From NCBI GenBank assembly GCA_913056375.1, contig CAJXNF010000051.1, positions 1 through 11,562 of the forward strand: a stretch of 11,562 bases of DNA. The letters run 5' to 3'. Made by a program: the position numbers and the translations under genes. Positions 1 through 6,915 of this stretch are shown here, one piece after another. The stretch's first letter is position 1. Every line of letters begins with the position of its first letter. Origin of the DNA: an uncultured Pseudomonadota bacterium. Lineage in GTDB: Bacteria; SAR324; NAC60-12. The notes under the pieces are model-generated. The model was not told the DNA's origin, ran no database searches, and worked only from the letters and a program-made list of their open reading frames with translations.

Positions 1-639
1 CTTCTGGAAGTCAGTGAAGAAGATCTGGAATGGGAACCCGGCAAGTTCTTTGTCAAGGGAGCCCCGGAGCGTTCCAAAACGATTCAGGACATTGCGTTTG
101 CGGCTTACACCAACCATCCACAGGGAATGGAAGCTGGGCTGGAAGCGACACACTACTATGATCCACCCAATCTGACCTTCCCCTTTGGATCCTATATCTG
201 TGTGATGGACATTGATCCCAAAACCGCGGAGATGAAGATTCGTCGTTTCGTGGCGATTGATGACTGCGGAAATATTATCAATCCAATGATTGTCACAGGT
301 CAGGTGCACGGTGGTTTGGCAATGGGCATTGCCCCGGCGATGTATGAGGAGTTGATCTATGATGATGATGGTAACATTCTCAACGGTACCTTCATGGACT
401 ACCTACTGCCAACGTCAGTAGAAACTCCGAATTGGGAAACCGGGCATACGATCACACCTTCTCCACACCACCCACTGGGTGCCAAGGGTGTTGCGGAGTC
501 CCCAACCGTGGGAGCACCCCCTGCAGTGGCTAACGCCGTGGTGGATGCGCTCTCTCACTTGGGTGTGACCCATGTTGATATCCCCGTCACTCCCTTCAAG
601 GTCTGGAAGATCCTGAAGGAAAAGGGCGTCATTTCCTAA
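1..639 (+). CDS. coxL: Molybdenum hydroxylase / CO dehydrogenase large subunit, C-terminal part (5' end outside window)
   Basis: The frame is open from base 1 and ends at TAA 637-639, giving the last 212 residues. Family members are roughly 780-800 residues, so this is about the last quarter. CoxL binds the molybdopterin cytosine dinucleotide cofactor and carries the substrate site. Seen here: the conserved stretch DDCGNIINPMIVTGQVHGG, then FMDYLLPTSVETP, TPSPHHPLGAKG, and GVAES, whose Glu (codon 496-498) matches the catalytic base of the xanthine oxidase family. The N-terminal portion with the active-site loop is missing, so form I or form II cannot be decided from this piece. It lies 63 bases upstream of a MoxR gene, the usual coxL-coxD order. 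It does not overlap in alignment with the second coxL fragment at the other end of the window. Family assignment is secure; true CO-oxidising activity is not shown. Confidence 0.95.
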   Translation, partial: LLEVSEEDLEWEPGKFFVKGAPERSKTIQDIAFAAYTNHPQGMEAGLEATHYYDPPNLTFPFGSYICVMDIDPKTAEMKIRRFVAIDDCGNIINPMIVTGQVHGGLAMGIAPAMYEELIYDDDGNILNGTFMDYLLPTSVETPNWETGHTITPSPHHPLGAKGVAESPTVGAPPAVANAVVDALSHLGVTHVDIPVTPFKVWKILKEKGVIS

Positions 640-650
640 TTAGCTGACTA

Positions 651-671
651 GAGGAGCCTCTGGGGCTCCTC
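651..671 (+). terminator. GC-rich hairpin between coxL and moxR (possible terminator or attenuator)
   Basis: An exact 8-bp inverted repeat, GAGGAGCC (651-658) and GGCTCCTC (664-671), with a 5-base loop, starts 11 bases after the coxL stop. It is followed by a pyrimidine-rich run and only later by a short T run (about 696-700), so it is not a textbook intrinsic terminator. It could lower transcription of the downstream maturation genes relative to coxL, or protect the 3' end of the coxL message. Confidence 0.4.
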
Positions 672-702
672 ACTCTCCTTTCTCTCCAAATCCAATTTTT
701 CC

Positions 703-1602
703 ATGACTAACTTGCCTCTGCCTGTAGATCCTCAGGCAGTGGTCACAGAGCTCCAGGCTACCGGATACGTAGCCGATGAAGCGCTGGCGACCTCAGCCTT
801 TCTGCTATTACATCTGGGCCGACCCTTGCTGTTGGAAGGCCCCTCTGGAGTTGGTAAGACGGAACTGGCCCAGGCACTGGCTACTTTGTGCCAGACGGAA
901 TTGATTCGTTTGCAGTGCTATGAAGGGCTCGACGTGCACAGCGCTGTTTACGAGTGGAATTACCAGAAGCAGCTCTTGGCTATCCGACTGGAAGAAGCGA
1001 GTGGCGTCAATCGTCTGGACAGCAAACAAGCACAAATTTTCAGCGAAGAATTTCTGTTGGAGCGACCACTGTTATCAGCCTTGCGTCATTCAGCGAAGTC
1101 TCCCGTGTTGCTGATCGATGAGGTAGACCGGGCCGATGAGGAATTTGAAGCCTTTCTGCTAGAGTTGCTCTCTGTCTTTCAAATCACGATTCCAGAGTTG
1201 GGGACTGTGCAGGCGACTCACCGTCCTCATGTGGTGCTGACTTCAAATAGGACCCGTGAGTTGAGTGATGCACTCAAGAGGCGCTGTCTGTACCACTGGA
1301 TTGGTTATCCCGATGCAGAGCAGGAGCAGGAGATTGTGCGTCAGCGATTACCTCAGGTAGAAGCAGAGTTGGCGCGTCAAACAGTGCAATGTATTCAGTC
1401 TTTGCGAGAACTCCCACTGAGCAAATCACCAGGCGTCGCTGAGACCCTGGATTGGGCTCAGGCACTCCTGCTGCTCAATCGCCCACATCTGGATGAACTG
1501 ACTTTTGAACGCACCATGGGATGTGTGCTGAAGTCGACAGAAGATCAGGAACTGGTACGCAAGCGAGGTCTGGACAATCTATTGACCGCAGCCGTGGGAT
1601 GA
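703..1602 (+). CDS. coxD: MoxR-family AAA+ ATPase, CoxD-like (first copy)
   Basis: A 299-residue AAA+ ATPase of the MoxR group, about the size of CoxD. Seen: Walker A GPSGVGKT at residues 46-53, Walker B VLLIDE at 135-140 followed by DRADEEFEAFLLE, a sensor-1 Asn near 182 in TSNRTRELSDAL, and the arginine pair of KRRC shortly after. In Oligotropha carboxidovorans, CoxD is needed to mature the Mo site of CO dehydrogenase, and MoxR proteins generally act with VWA-domain partners. That fits here: the VWA gene begins inside this gene's stop codon (ATGA at 1599-1602), suggesting coupled translation. The start ATG at 703 has no clear Shine-Dalgarno sequence. It resembles the second MoxR at 6915 over its whole length, roughly half identical by eye, so it is a diverged paralogue and not a recent copy. 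Which of the two is the functional CoxD equivalent is unknown. Confidence 0.9.
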   Translation: MTNLPLPVDPQAVVTELQATGYVADEALATSAFLLLHLGRPLLLEGPSGVGKTELAQALATLCQTELIRLQCYEGLDVHSAVYEWNYQKQLLAIRLEEASGVNRLDSKQAQIFSEEFLLERPLLSALRHSAKSPVLLIDEVDRADEEFEAFLLELLSVFQITIPELGTVQATHRPHVVLTSNRTRELSDALKRRCLYHWIGYPDAEQEQEIVRQRLPQVEAELARQTVQCIQSLRELPLSKSPGVAETLDWAQALLLLNRPHLDELTFERTMGCVLKSTEDQELVRKRGLDNLLTAAVG

Positions 1603-2762
1603 AGTCGACGAACATGTTCGTCACGGAACACATGAATGCGCAGACAGACCTGACCGCAGCTGTGATTGGGTTCTGTCGCTTTCTGCGCCGTCAAAATTTT
1701 CGGGTCGGTGTCGCAGAAACCCTGGCAGCCTTGGAAGCTTGTCGAGTGGGCCCTTTGGATCAGCGCTCCTATCTCCGTGCCGCACTGCGTGCGCTCCTGT
1801 GTTCTTCGAGGCAGGAGAATGAACAATTCGATCCTTTGTTCGATCAATACTGGCATCCAGGGCCTCCACCACCTCGGAAAACTGCCAATGACCGACCGCC
1901 TGTCAACCCACTGGGTGTTGTTACGCGTCAAAAGCGATCACTATTGACTTTTGCCAGCTCAGCACAAGAAGCCAGTGATCAAACCCGTGAAGACGAAGAA
2001 GTGGCCGGTGCGAGCCTGCAGGAAACACTGAGGCGTACCGATTTCTCTACGATCCCAATGTCTCAGCTTGAAGAGCTAGAGCAGTTGACGCGACGGTTGG
2101 CTGAGCAACTCAGTGCACGACTTTCTCGTCGACAGCGTCCTTCTCCACATTCTGGTCGCATCAGTCTTCGAGGAACGATTCGACGCAATCTGCAGCATGG
2201 AGGAGAGCCACTTCATCTCTGTTTTCGTCAACGACGTGAGCGTAAACCAGGATTGGTCGCCTTTCTGGATATCAGCGGTTCCATGGATCAATACAGCCTG
2301 TTTTTCCTGCGTTTTCTGCATGCACTGCAGCAGCATTTTCGCAGGATGGATGGCTTCCTTTTCAGCACACGATTGACACCAATTTCTGAAAAGCTAAAGA
2401 CGCGTGCTTTTCCAGATTCACTACGACGACTGGCTGAACGGGAGGAGGCCTGGTCGAGTGGAACAAGAATCGGTAGTTGCCTGAAAGATTTTCACACGGA
2501 GTATTCCCGCTCAATGCTCTCAAGAAATACCATCGTACTGATCCTTAGCGATGGTTATGATACTGGTGCCCCCGATTTGTTAGCTCGGCAACTCCAACGC
2601 TTTCGGGGCAAGGTGCGCAAGGTGATCTGGCTCAATCCACTGCTTGGAACACAGGGTTATGAGCCGGCAACAGCTGGTATGCAGGCTGCGCTACCTTGGG
2701 TAGATGCTTTCCTGGCAGCACATAATCTGCAAAGTTTGCTGGATCTTGAATCTCATTTCTAG
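1599..2762 (+). CDS. coxE: VWA-domain protein, CoxE-like (first copy)
   Basis: A 387-residue protein with a C-terminal von Willebrand A domain of the CoxE type. The metal-binding MIDAS residues are complete: DISGS at 224-228, Thr289 in GTRIGS, and Asp318 in LSDGYDTG. The C-terminus carries the family signature VIWLNPL, then GMQAALPWVDAFLAAHNL. The middle (about residues 95-160) is polar, acidic and low in conservation. I chose ATG 1599 because it overlaps the MoxR stop (ATGA) and gives a normal N-terminus. The frame is open further upstream to an ATG at 1521, but that would lie inside MoxR and add a non-conserved leader. CoxE proteins work with CoxD in assembling the Mo (and, in form I enzymes, Cu) centre. 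No signal peptide or membrane segment is visible, so it is probably cytoplasmic. Confidence 0.88.
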   Translation: MKSTNMFVTEHMNAQTDLTAAVIGFCRFLRRQNFRVGVAETLAALEACRVGPLDQRSYLRAALRALLCSSRQENEQFDPLFDQYWHPGPPPPRKTANDRPPVNPLGVVTRQKRSLLTFASSAQEASDQTREDEEVAGASLQETLRRTDFSTIPMSQLEELEQLTRRLAEQLSARLSRRQRPSPHSGRISLRGTIRRNLQHGGEPLHLCFRQRRERKPGLVAFLDISGSMDQYSLFFLRFLHALQQHFRRMDGFLFSTRLTPISEKLKTRAFPDSLRRLAEREEAWSSGTRIGSCLKDFHTEYSRSMLSRNTIVLILSDGYDTGAPDLLARQLQRFRGKVRKVIWLNPLLGTQGYEPATAGMQAALPWVDAFLAAHNLQSLLDLESHF

Positions 2763-2981
2763 ATCACAGACTTTATCGCTCTAAGTGCCACTTCGGCAGG
2801 AAGATTAATTTTTTTAAAAAACTCAAAGGAATCTGTAAATTTTTTATGTTATTCTAATTTGTTTAACTAACCAAACTACCTTCAGACGCTCCGTCTCACG
2901 TTAATTTGATCCAAATCAACGATGAAAGAAAACGATTCGGAGATTAACTAGAAATGCCATTTATTCTGAGAGGAGAGGCAA
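2763..2981. other. A+T-rich intergenic control region upstream of coxG
   Basis: These 219 bases hold no credible gene. The middle part (about 2805-2875) is roughly 25% G+C by count on one row, with T and A runs (2811-2822, 2839-2846). A small hairpin, AGACG-CTC-CGTCT, lies at 2884-2896. A perfect FNR/FixK-type palindrome follows at 2906-2919. No strong sigma-70 pair is visible; the sequence where a class II -10 element would sit (about 2942-2947) matches the consensus only weakly. The region probably carries the promoter for the long coxG-to-second-VWA run. Confidence 0.6.
2906..2919 (+). promoter_or_regulatory. FNR/FixK-type operator, TTGAT-N4-ATCAA
   Basis: TTGATCCAAATCAA matches the consensus of the CRP/FNR superfamily regulators FNR, Anr and FixK exactly, with both half-sites perfect and the 4-base spacer correct. 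It sits in a true intergenic gap, centred about 70 bases before the coxG start. If it acts as a class II activator site (centre at -41.5), transcription would start near 2954. This would place the coxG/maturation operon under oxygen- or redox-responsive control. The matching regulator is not in the window. It does not resemble the CooA CO-sensor site. Confidence 0.6.
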
Positions 2982-3713
2982 ATGGAAGTCACGGCAGATA
3001 AAAATTTTACTGTCAACGCACCGGTAGACAAAGTATGGGGACTACTGAGTGATCCCAGCCGTGTAGTGGTTTGTGTGCAAGGAGCACAATTAACTGAAAT
3101 TGTTGATGACAATAACTTCAAAGGGAAGATCAGCGTCAAGATTGGGCCTGTCACCAGTAAGTTCAATGGAGAGGGACGCTTTGAGAAGTTAGATGCTCAG
3201 AACAAGGAAATGGTCCTCCAAGGCGCCGGTAAGGACACGGGTGGTAAAGGTAGCGCTTCTATGACCATGACGGTTAATCTCAAGGAAGTAGACGGCGCAA
3301 CCGAAGTGACCAGCAGTATCAAATTGTCGATTACAGGAAAGTTGGCTCAGTTTGGTTCCCGAATGATTGTAGCGGTCAATGATAAGCTGATTGAACAGTT
3401 CGTCGCCAAATTCCGGGAAGTTGCGGAAGGTGGAGGCGAAACTGCAGCAGCCCCAGCACCCGCTGCACCAGTCACAGCAGCCCCAGCAGCGACGACTGCA
3501 GCATCCAGCCAGCCAGCAGCAAGCACAGTAGAGCCTACCAGTGCTGCTGATCCTGCCTTGGAAGGTCGTGTTGCCGAACTGGAAGCCACTGTGAAACGAC
3601 TGGAAACCCAGATTCGAGTCATGCAGACCCAACTGAATGCGGAGGAGCCAGAGCCTGTCAATGGACTACAACTGGTCGGTTCCGCTCTTAAGGGAATGTT
3701 CGGAAAGAAGTAA
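2982..3713 (+). CDS. coxG: CoxG-family SRPBCC protein (CO dehydrogenase membrane/quinone adaptor)
   Basis: A 243-residue protein. Residues 1-150 form a START/SRPBCC-like domain with CoxG features: an N-terminal FTVNAPVDKVWGLLSD segment, KGKISVKIGPVTSKFNGEGRF, and a Gly/Ser-rich strand GKGSASMTMTV. An Ala/Pro/Thr-rich linker follows (about 150-190; its DNA carries a 14-base direct repeat at 3445-3458 and 3475-3488). Next come a short predicted coiled coil (about 190-220, ELEATVKRLETQIRVM) and a C-terminal amphipathic segment, LVGSALKGMFGKK, that could dock to the membrane. CoxG was first described as anchoring CO dehydrogenase to the membrane; work in mycobacteria links it to quinone handling. 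A strong Shine-Dalgarno (AGGAG, 2971-2975) precedes the ATG. It is first in its run and ends 3 bases before the cytidylyltransferase gene. Family call is firm; the partner enzyme is inferred. Confidence 0.9.
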   Translation: MEVTADKNFTVNAPVDKVWGLLSDPSRVVVCVQGAQLTEIVDDNNFKGKISVKIGPVTSKFNGEGRFEKLDAQNKEMVLQGAGKDTGGKGSASMTMTVNLKEVDGATEVTSSIKLSITGKLAQFGSRMIVAVNDKLIEQFVAKFREVAEGGGETAAAPAPAAPVTAAPAATTAASSQPAASTVEPTSAADPALEGRVAELEATVKRLETQIRVMQTQLNAEEPEPVNGLQLVGSALKGMFGKK

Positions 3714-3716
3714 CCT

Positions 3717-4322
3717 ATGCTCAGCGTAATTTTGCTGGCAGCTGGAGAGTCCCGGCGGATGGGAGAGCGTAACAAGCTGCTGCTACCTTTCCGGGAGTCT
3801 TGCTTCTTGGCCCACATTGCTGATCAAATTCTTGCAGCAAAACCTGATGAATTTTTGGTTGTTGTGGGACACGAACAGGAACGCATTCGAGAAGCCCTAG
3901 CTAATCGTCCGATTCAATTTGTGGAGAACCCGAATTATGCCGAAGGCATGACAACCTCGATTCGGGCGGGGATTCAAGCTGCCTCCTCTGAGGCTCTTGG
4001 CTTCATGATCTGTCTCTCGGACTTGCCGTTCATTGAGACAGCTGAGTATCAGGAATTGATGGGCCAGTTCAAGCTGCTGCTTGCCGAAAATCCTCAACTC
4101 ATTCTCCGTCCAGTTGTTGAAGATCAACCGGGCAATCCAGTGCTCTTTTCAGCCTCTTATCGCGAAGAGTTGTTGAGTCATGCCAAGATGGAAGGATGTC
4201 GGGGATTGATTCGTCAATACAAGGAGCGTGTCCATCGGCACCCAATGAATACGGATCACGTTTTGCGGGATATTGATACACCAGAGGAATATGAGCGCTA
4301 CTTTGTCGACCAACCAGCCTGA
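3717..4322 (+). CDS. mocA: Molybdenum cofactor cytidylyltransferase (MocA-like)
   Basis: A 201-residue NTP-transferase of the MobA/MocA group. Seen: the nucleotide-binding loop LLAAGESRRMGERNKLLLP (residues 6-24), ENPNYAEGMTTSIRAG, the metal-binding Asp102 of SDLPF, GNPVLF at 139-144, and C-terminal DIDTPEEYERY. MocA joins CTP to Mo-molybdopterin, giving the cytosine dinucleotide (MCD) cofactor used by CO dehydrogenase and related hydroxylases. The cox context argues for CTP over GTP (MobA), although specificity cannot be proved by reading alone. The start ATG lies 3 bases after the coxG stop, so translation is probably coupled. Confidence 0.88.
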   Translation: MLSVILLAAGESRRMGERNKLLLPFRESCFLAHIADQILAAKPDEFLVVVGHEQERIREALANRPIQFVENPNYAEGMTTSIRAGIQAASSEALGFMICLSDLPFIETAEYQELMGQFKLLLAENPQLILRPVVEDQPGNPVLFSASYREELLSHAKMEGCRGLIRQYKERVHRHPMNTDHVLRDIDTPEEYERYFVDQPA

Positions 4323-4422
4323 AACTACATCTTCAAAGAAAGGCCCCTGTCCCGGAAAACTTCCGGCGACTGGTATGCCCAGCCTGTTTGGCAACCTGTC
4401 TTCCGTTTCCAACCGAGGAACT

Positions 4423-5223
4423 ATGTCCACTGAGTACTATGATAAAGTCAGCGAACTGCTGCAAAATGAAGCTGCTTTCGCTACGGCCACCGTAATCAAA
4501 ACAGTCGGTTCGGCTTCAGCCAAGCCAGGCTCAAAGTCAATCATCGGCGCCGATGGGATGTCGATCTTGGGTTGGGTTGGTGGTGGTTGTGCAGATAGCG
4601 CTGTCCGAGAAACTGCCCTCGAATGTCTTCAGGATGGTCAGACAAGAATTATTGAAATCGACCTAGATGATGAAGTGCTTGGTGTGGGGATGCCGTGTGG
4701 TGGCAAGATGGAAGTTTATGTGGAGCCTTTCCTGCCCCAACCAGAGTTAATGCTGGTGGGACAAGGCCGGATTGCAGAGTTGGTAGCGGAACTTGGACGG
4801 TTGCTGCACTTCCGAGTCACCGTTAACAGCCCAGGAGCAACCCGCGAGGATTTCCCATTTGCTGACCAACTGATCACCGATGATACCGATTACCAGAAAA
4901 TCAATCCTGGACTGAACAGCTACGTGATCGTGTTGACCCAGCACAAGGGCGACCAGCAGGTAATTCAGGCGGCCCTGCGCGGTACCCCCCGCTACATCGG
5001 TCTGGTTGCGAGTGCCAAGCGCTCGCGCCTTGTCGTCGAATATCTCAAGGAAGGTGGAATGGATGCAGATGCCTTGCGTCATGTACTGCGAGCTCCTTGT
5101 GGATTGGATCTGGGTGGTAGAACACCTGAAGAGATTGCCCTGAGCATCATCACCGAAGTGGTTAAGCTGCGCCATGAGCGTACAGGCTTATCGATGATGG
5201 AAGTCAAGCAGTGCAGTATCTGA
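4423..5223 (+). CDS. xdhC: XdhC/CoxI-family molybdenum cofactor sulfuration/insertion protein
   Basis: A 266-residue two-domain XdhC/CoxI protein. The N-terminal XdhC domain shows KTVGSASAKPGSK (26-38), WVGGGCADSAV (51-61, Cys56) and GMPCGG (89-94, Cys92). The C-terminal Rossmann-like domain starts near 109 with LMLVGQGRIAE and includes YIGLVASAKRSR and APCGLDLGGRTPEEIALSI. XdhC proteins bind the Mo cofactor, protect it while the Mo=S ligand is made, and deliver it to the apo-enzyme; in Rhodobacter capsulatus XdhC works with a NifS-type desulfurase. The next gene here is such a desulfurase. I chose ATG 4423 because it is preceded by GAGGA and begins a normal XdhC N-terminus. The frame is also open from 4273, but that start lies inside mocA. 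The 100 bases from 4323 hold no other gene. Confidence 0.88.
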   Translation: MSTEYYDKVSELLQNEAAFATATVIKTVGSASAKPGSKSIIGADGMSILGWVGGGCADSAVRETALECLQDGQTRIIEIDLDDEVLGVGMPCGGKMEVYVEPFLPQPELMLVGQGRIAELVAELGRLLHFRVTVNSPGATREDFPFADQLITDDTDYQKINPGLNSYVIVLTQHKGDQQVIQAALRGTPRYIGLVASAKRSRLVVEYLKEGGMDADALRHVLRAPCGLDLGGRTPEEIALSIITEVVKLRHERTGLSMMEVKQCSI

Positions 5224-5236
5224 TTTAATTTTTGTT

Positions 5237-6460
5237 GTGCGTTCCCTGCTTGAAGCCCGCTCAGACTTCCCGATTCTAAAACGGGTGATTCACGGTCACC
5301 CGTTGGTTTTCCTCGATAATGCTGCGACGACACAGAAACCTCAGCCTGTTCTGAATGCCCTACTAGAATTCCTGACTCACTCCAACGCCAATATCCATCG
5401 TGGAGTCTACCAACTCTCAGAGGATGCGTCTGACGCTTATGAAAAAGCGCGTCAAGCGGTTGCTGGCTTCATTGGTGTGAAGGATAGCCGACGGGTAGTT
5501 TTCACCCGAGGCACAACCGAGTCCATCAATCTCGTCGCTCAATCTTGGTTGCGACCACGTCTTCAGGCTGGAGATCGGATTGTCCTGACAGAGATGGAAC
5601 ACCATTCCAACCAAATTCCTTGGCAACTGGTTGCGCAGGAGCGACAAGCTGAATTGGATTATGTTTCCATCACAGATTCAGGTGAGTTGGAACTGAATCA
5701 TTTGGAGAAACTGCTAGCTCAGCGTCCGCGACTGTTGGCTGTGACAGCAGTTTCCAATGTGTTGGGAACAATCAATCCTTTGGAAACGATTCTTGATCTT
5801 GCTCAACGTTATGAAGTTCCTGTAATGGTTGATGCAGCGCAAGCTGTTGGCCGGATACCACTAGAAGATTGGGCTGAGCGTTGTGATTTTCTCGCTTTTT
5901 CTGGTCACAAACTCTATGGTCCTACCGGGATTGGAGTGCTGTGTGGGCGCTTTGATCGATTAGATGAGATGTCGCCCTGGCAAGGTGGGGGTGGCATGAT
6001 TGCCAAGGTTGGTCGCCAGAGTTCCAGTTGGGCTGCAATTCCAGCACGATTGGAAGCTGGTACGCCTCCAATTGCCGAGGCAGTTGCTTTGCAGGCCGCA
6101 ATCGAATACGTGCAGCAATGGGGTGTTCCCAAGATTCGGCAGCATGAGCAGGAACTGGTTGCTCATGCGCTCAACCGCTTGGCAGAGGAGCCAGACGTAA
6201 CAGTCTATGGACCATCACAGGCCTCGAAGCGTACCGGGGTCGTTTCTTTCGACTTAGAGGGTGTGCACCCTCATGATGTGGCACAAATCCTTGATGAAAC
6301 AGGAATTGCAGTAAGAGCTGGACATCACTGTACACAGGTCCTGCACGAGCGTCTTGGTGTGCGGGCCACAGTTCGTTTGAGCATGGCGCTCTACAACACG
6401 CTTGAGGAAATCGACAGCGCTGTCTCAGCTCTGGCCAATGTACGAAAGGTTTTTTCATGA
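5237..6460 (+). CDS. sufS: SufS-type (group II) cysteine desulfurase
   Basis: A 407-residue PLP enzyme, the normal SufS/CsdA length, that takes sulfur from L-cysteine as a protein persulfide. Seen: FLDNAATTQKP near the start, NIHRGVYQLS, GTTESINLVA, EMEHHSNQIPWQ, VDAAQAVGR, the PLP lysine K225 in FSGHKLYGPTGIG, and the catalytic C365 in RAGHHCTQVLHERLGVRATVRLS, the short conserved loop of group II enzymes. The start is GTG at 5237, 13 bases after the xdhC stop; no in-frame ATG would keep the conserved N-terminus, and no clear ribosome site is seen, so translation may depend on coupling. It overlaps the following SufU gene (ATGA 6457-6460). No sufBCD genes are in the window, so its position points to Mo-cofactor sulfuration as the main role, with Fe-S assembly for CoxS as the alternative. 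Confidence 0.93.
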   Translation: MRSLLEARSDFPILKRVIHGHPLVFLDNAATTQKPQPVLNALLEFLTHSNANIHRGVYQLSEDASDAYEKARQAVAGFIGVKDSRRVVFTRGTTESINLVAQSWLRPRLQAGDRIVLTEMEHHSNQIPWQLVAQERQAELDYVSITDSGELELNHLEKLLAQRPRLLAVTAVSNVLGTINPLETILDLAQRYEVPVMVDAAQAVGRIPLEDWAERCDFLAFSGHKLYGPTGIGVLCGRFDRLDEMSPWQGGGGMIAKVGRQSSSWAAIPARLEAGTPPIAEAVALQAAIEYVQQWGVPKIRQHEQELVAHALNRLAEEPDVTVYGPSQASKRTGVVSFDLEGVHPHDVAQILDETGIAVRAGHHCTQVLHERLGVRATVRLSMALYNTLEEIDSAVSALANVRKVFS

Positions 6461-6915
6461 GCGAATCGCTCTATCGAGATATCCTCAAAGATCATATGCA
6501 TCACCAACGTTTTGCTGGCCGGCTGGAACCGGCAGATCTGAAGGCGGTCGTGCATAATCCGCTTTGTGGAGATGAACTGGAGTTGACCATTGTGCTGGGT
6601 GGTGATCCCTCGGAGGGTGCTCAACGTCCGATTCAAGAAGCCCGTAATCAAGTGCGTGCTTGTTCCATTTGTGTTGCTTCGGCTTCATTGATGGGAGAAA
6701 GCATCCAGGGTTTGTCCTTGGAAGAAGCGAATAACCTAGGAACTACTTTTCGAGAGGCAATGGAAACGGGTGAATTGCCCGATTCTCCTCCAGAATTTCT
6801 GCCCCCGTTGATGGCCATTCGAAAGCACAAGAGCCGCATCCGTTGTGCAGCATTGGCCTGGAATGCGCTGGAAGAATGTACCCAACAAGTCACTAACCCC
6901 AAATCGGAAGGTTGA
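6457..6915 (+). CDS. sufU: SufU-type sulfur acceptor / IscU-fold protein
   Basis: A 152-residue IscU-fold protein closest to SufU. The SufU metal/sulfur-acceptor ligands are present: C37 and D39 in NPLCGDE, C69 in RACSICVASASLM, and C130 in IRCAALAWNAL, with the extra segment between the second and third cysteines that separates SufU from IscU. SufU accepts persulfide sulfur from its partner SufS at a Zn site. The Gly usual before C69 is Ala, and an additional Cys72 gives CSIC. The ATG overlaps the sufS stop, as expected for a dedicated pair; the gene's stop overlaps the next MoxR start (TGATG). SufBCD is absent nearby, so I infer a sulfur relay to the cox maturation proteins more than Fe-S scaffolding. 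Confidence 0.85.
   Translation: MSESLYRDILKDHMHHQRFAGRLEPADLKAVVHNPLCGDELELTIVLGGDPSEGAQRPIQEARNQVRACSICVASASLMGESIQGLSLEEANNLGTTFREAMETGELPDSPPEFLPPLMAIRKHKSRIRCAALAWNALEECTQQVTNPKSEG

Noticed and set aside
1521..1598. Upstream ATG extension of the first VWA gene
   Set aside because: It would add 26 residues coded inside moxR in another frame; ATG 1599 gives the usual ATGA overlap and a normal CoxE start.
1545..1931. 128-residue minus-strand open frame opposite the moxR/VWA junction
   Set aside because: Antisense shadow in a region fully explained by two overlapping sense genes; composition is typical of reverse reading.
3189..3632. 147-residue Cys/Trp/Gly-rich open frame on the minus strand over coxG
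   Set aside because: Its cysteine-rich stretch is simply the antisense of the Ala/Pro/Thr-rich linker codons of coxG; no ribosome site and no recognisable family.
4273..4422. Upstream extension of xdhC, beginning inside mocA
   Set aside because: The added 50 residues are Pro/Ser/Thr-rich with no XdhC similarity; ATG 4423 has GAGGA upstream and begins the conserved domain.
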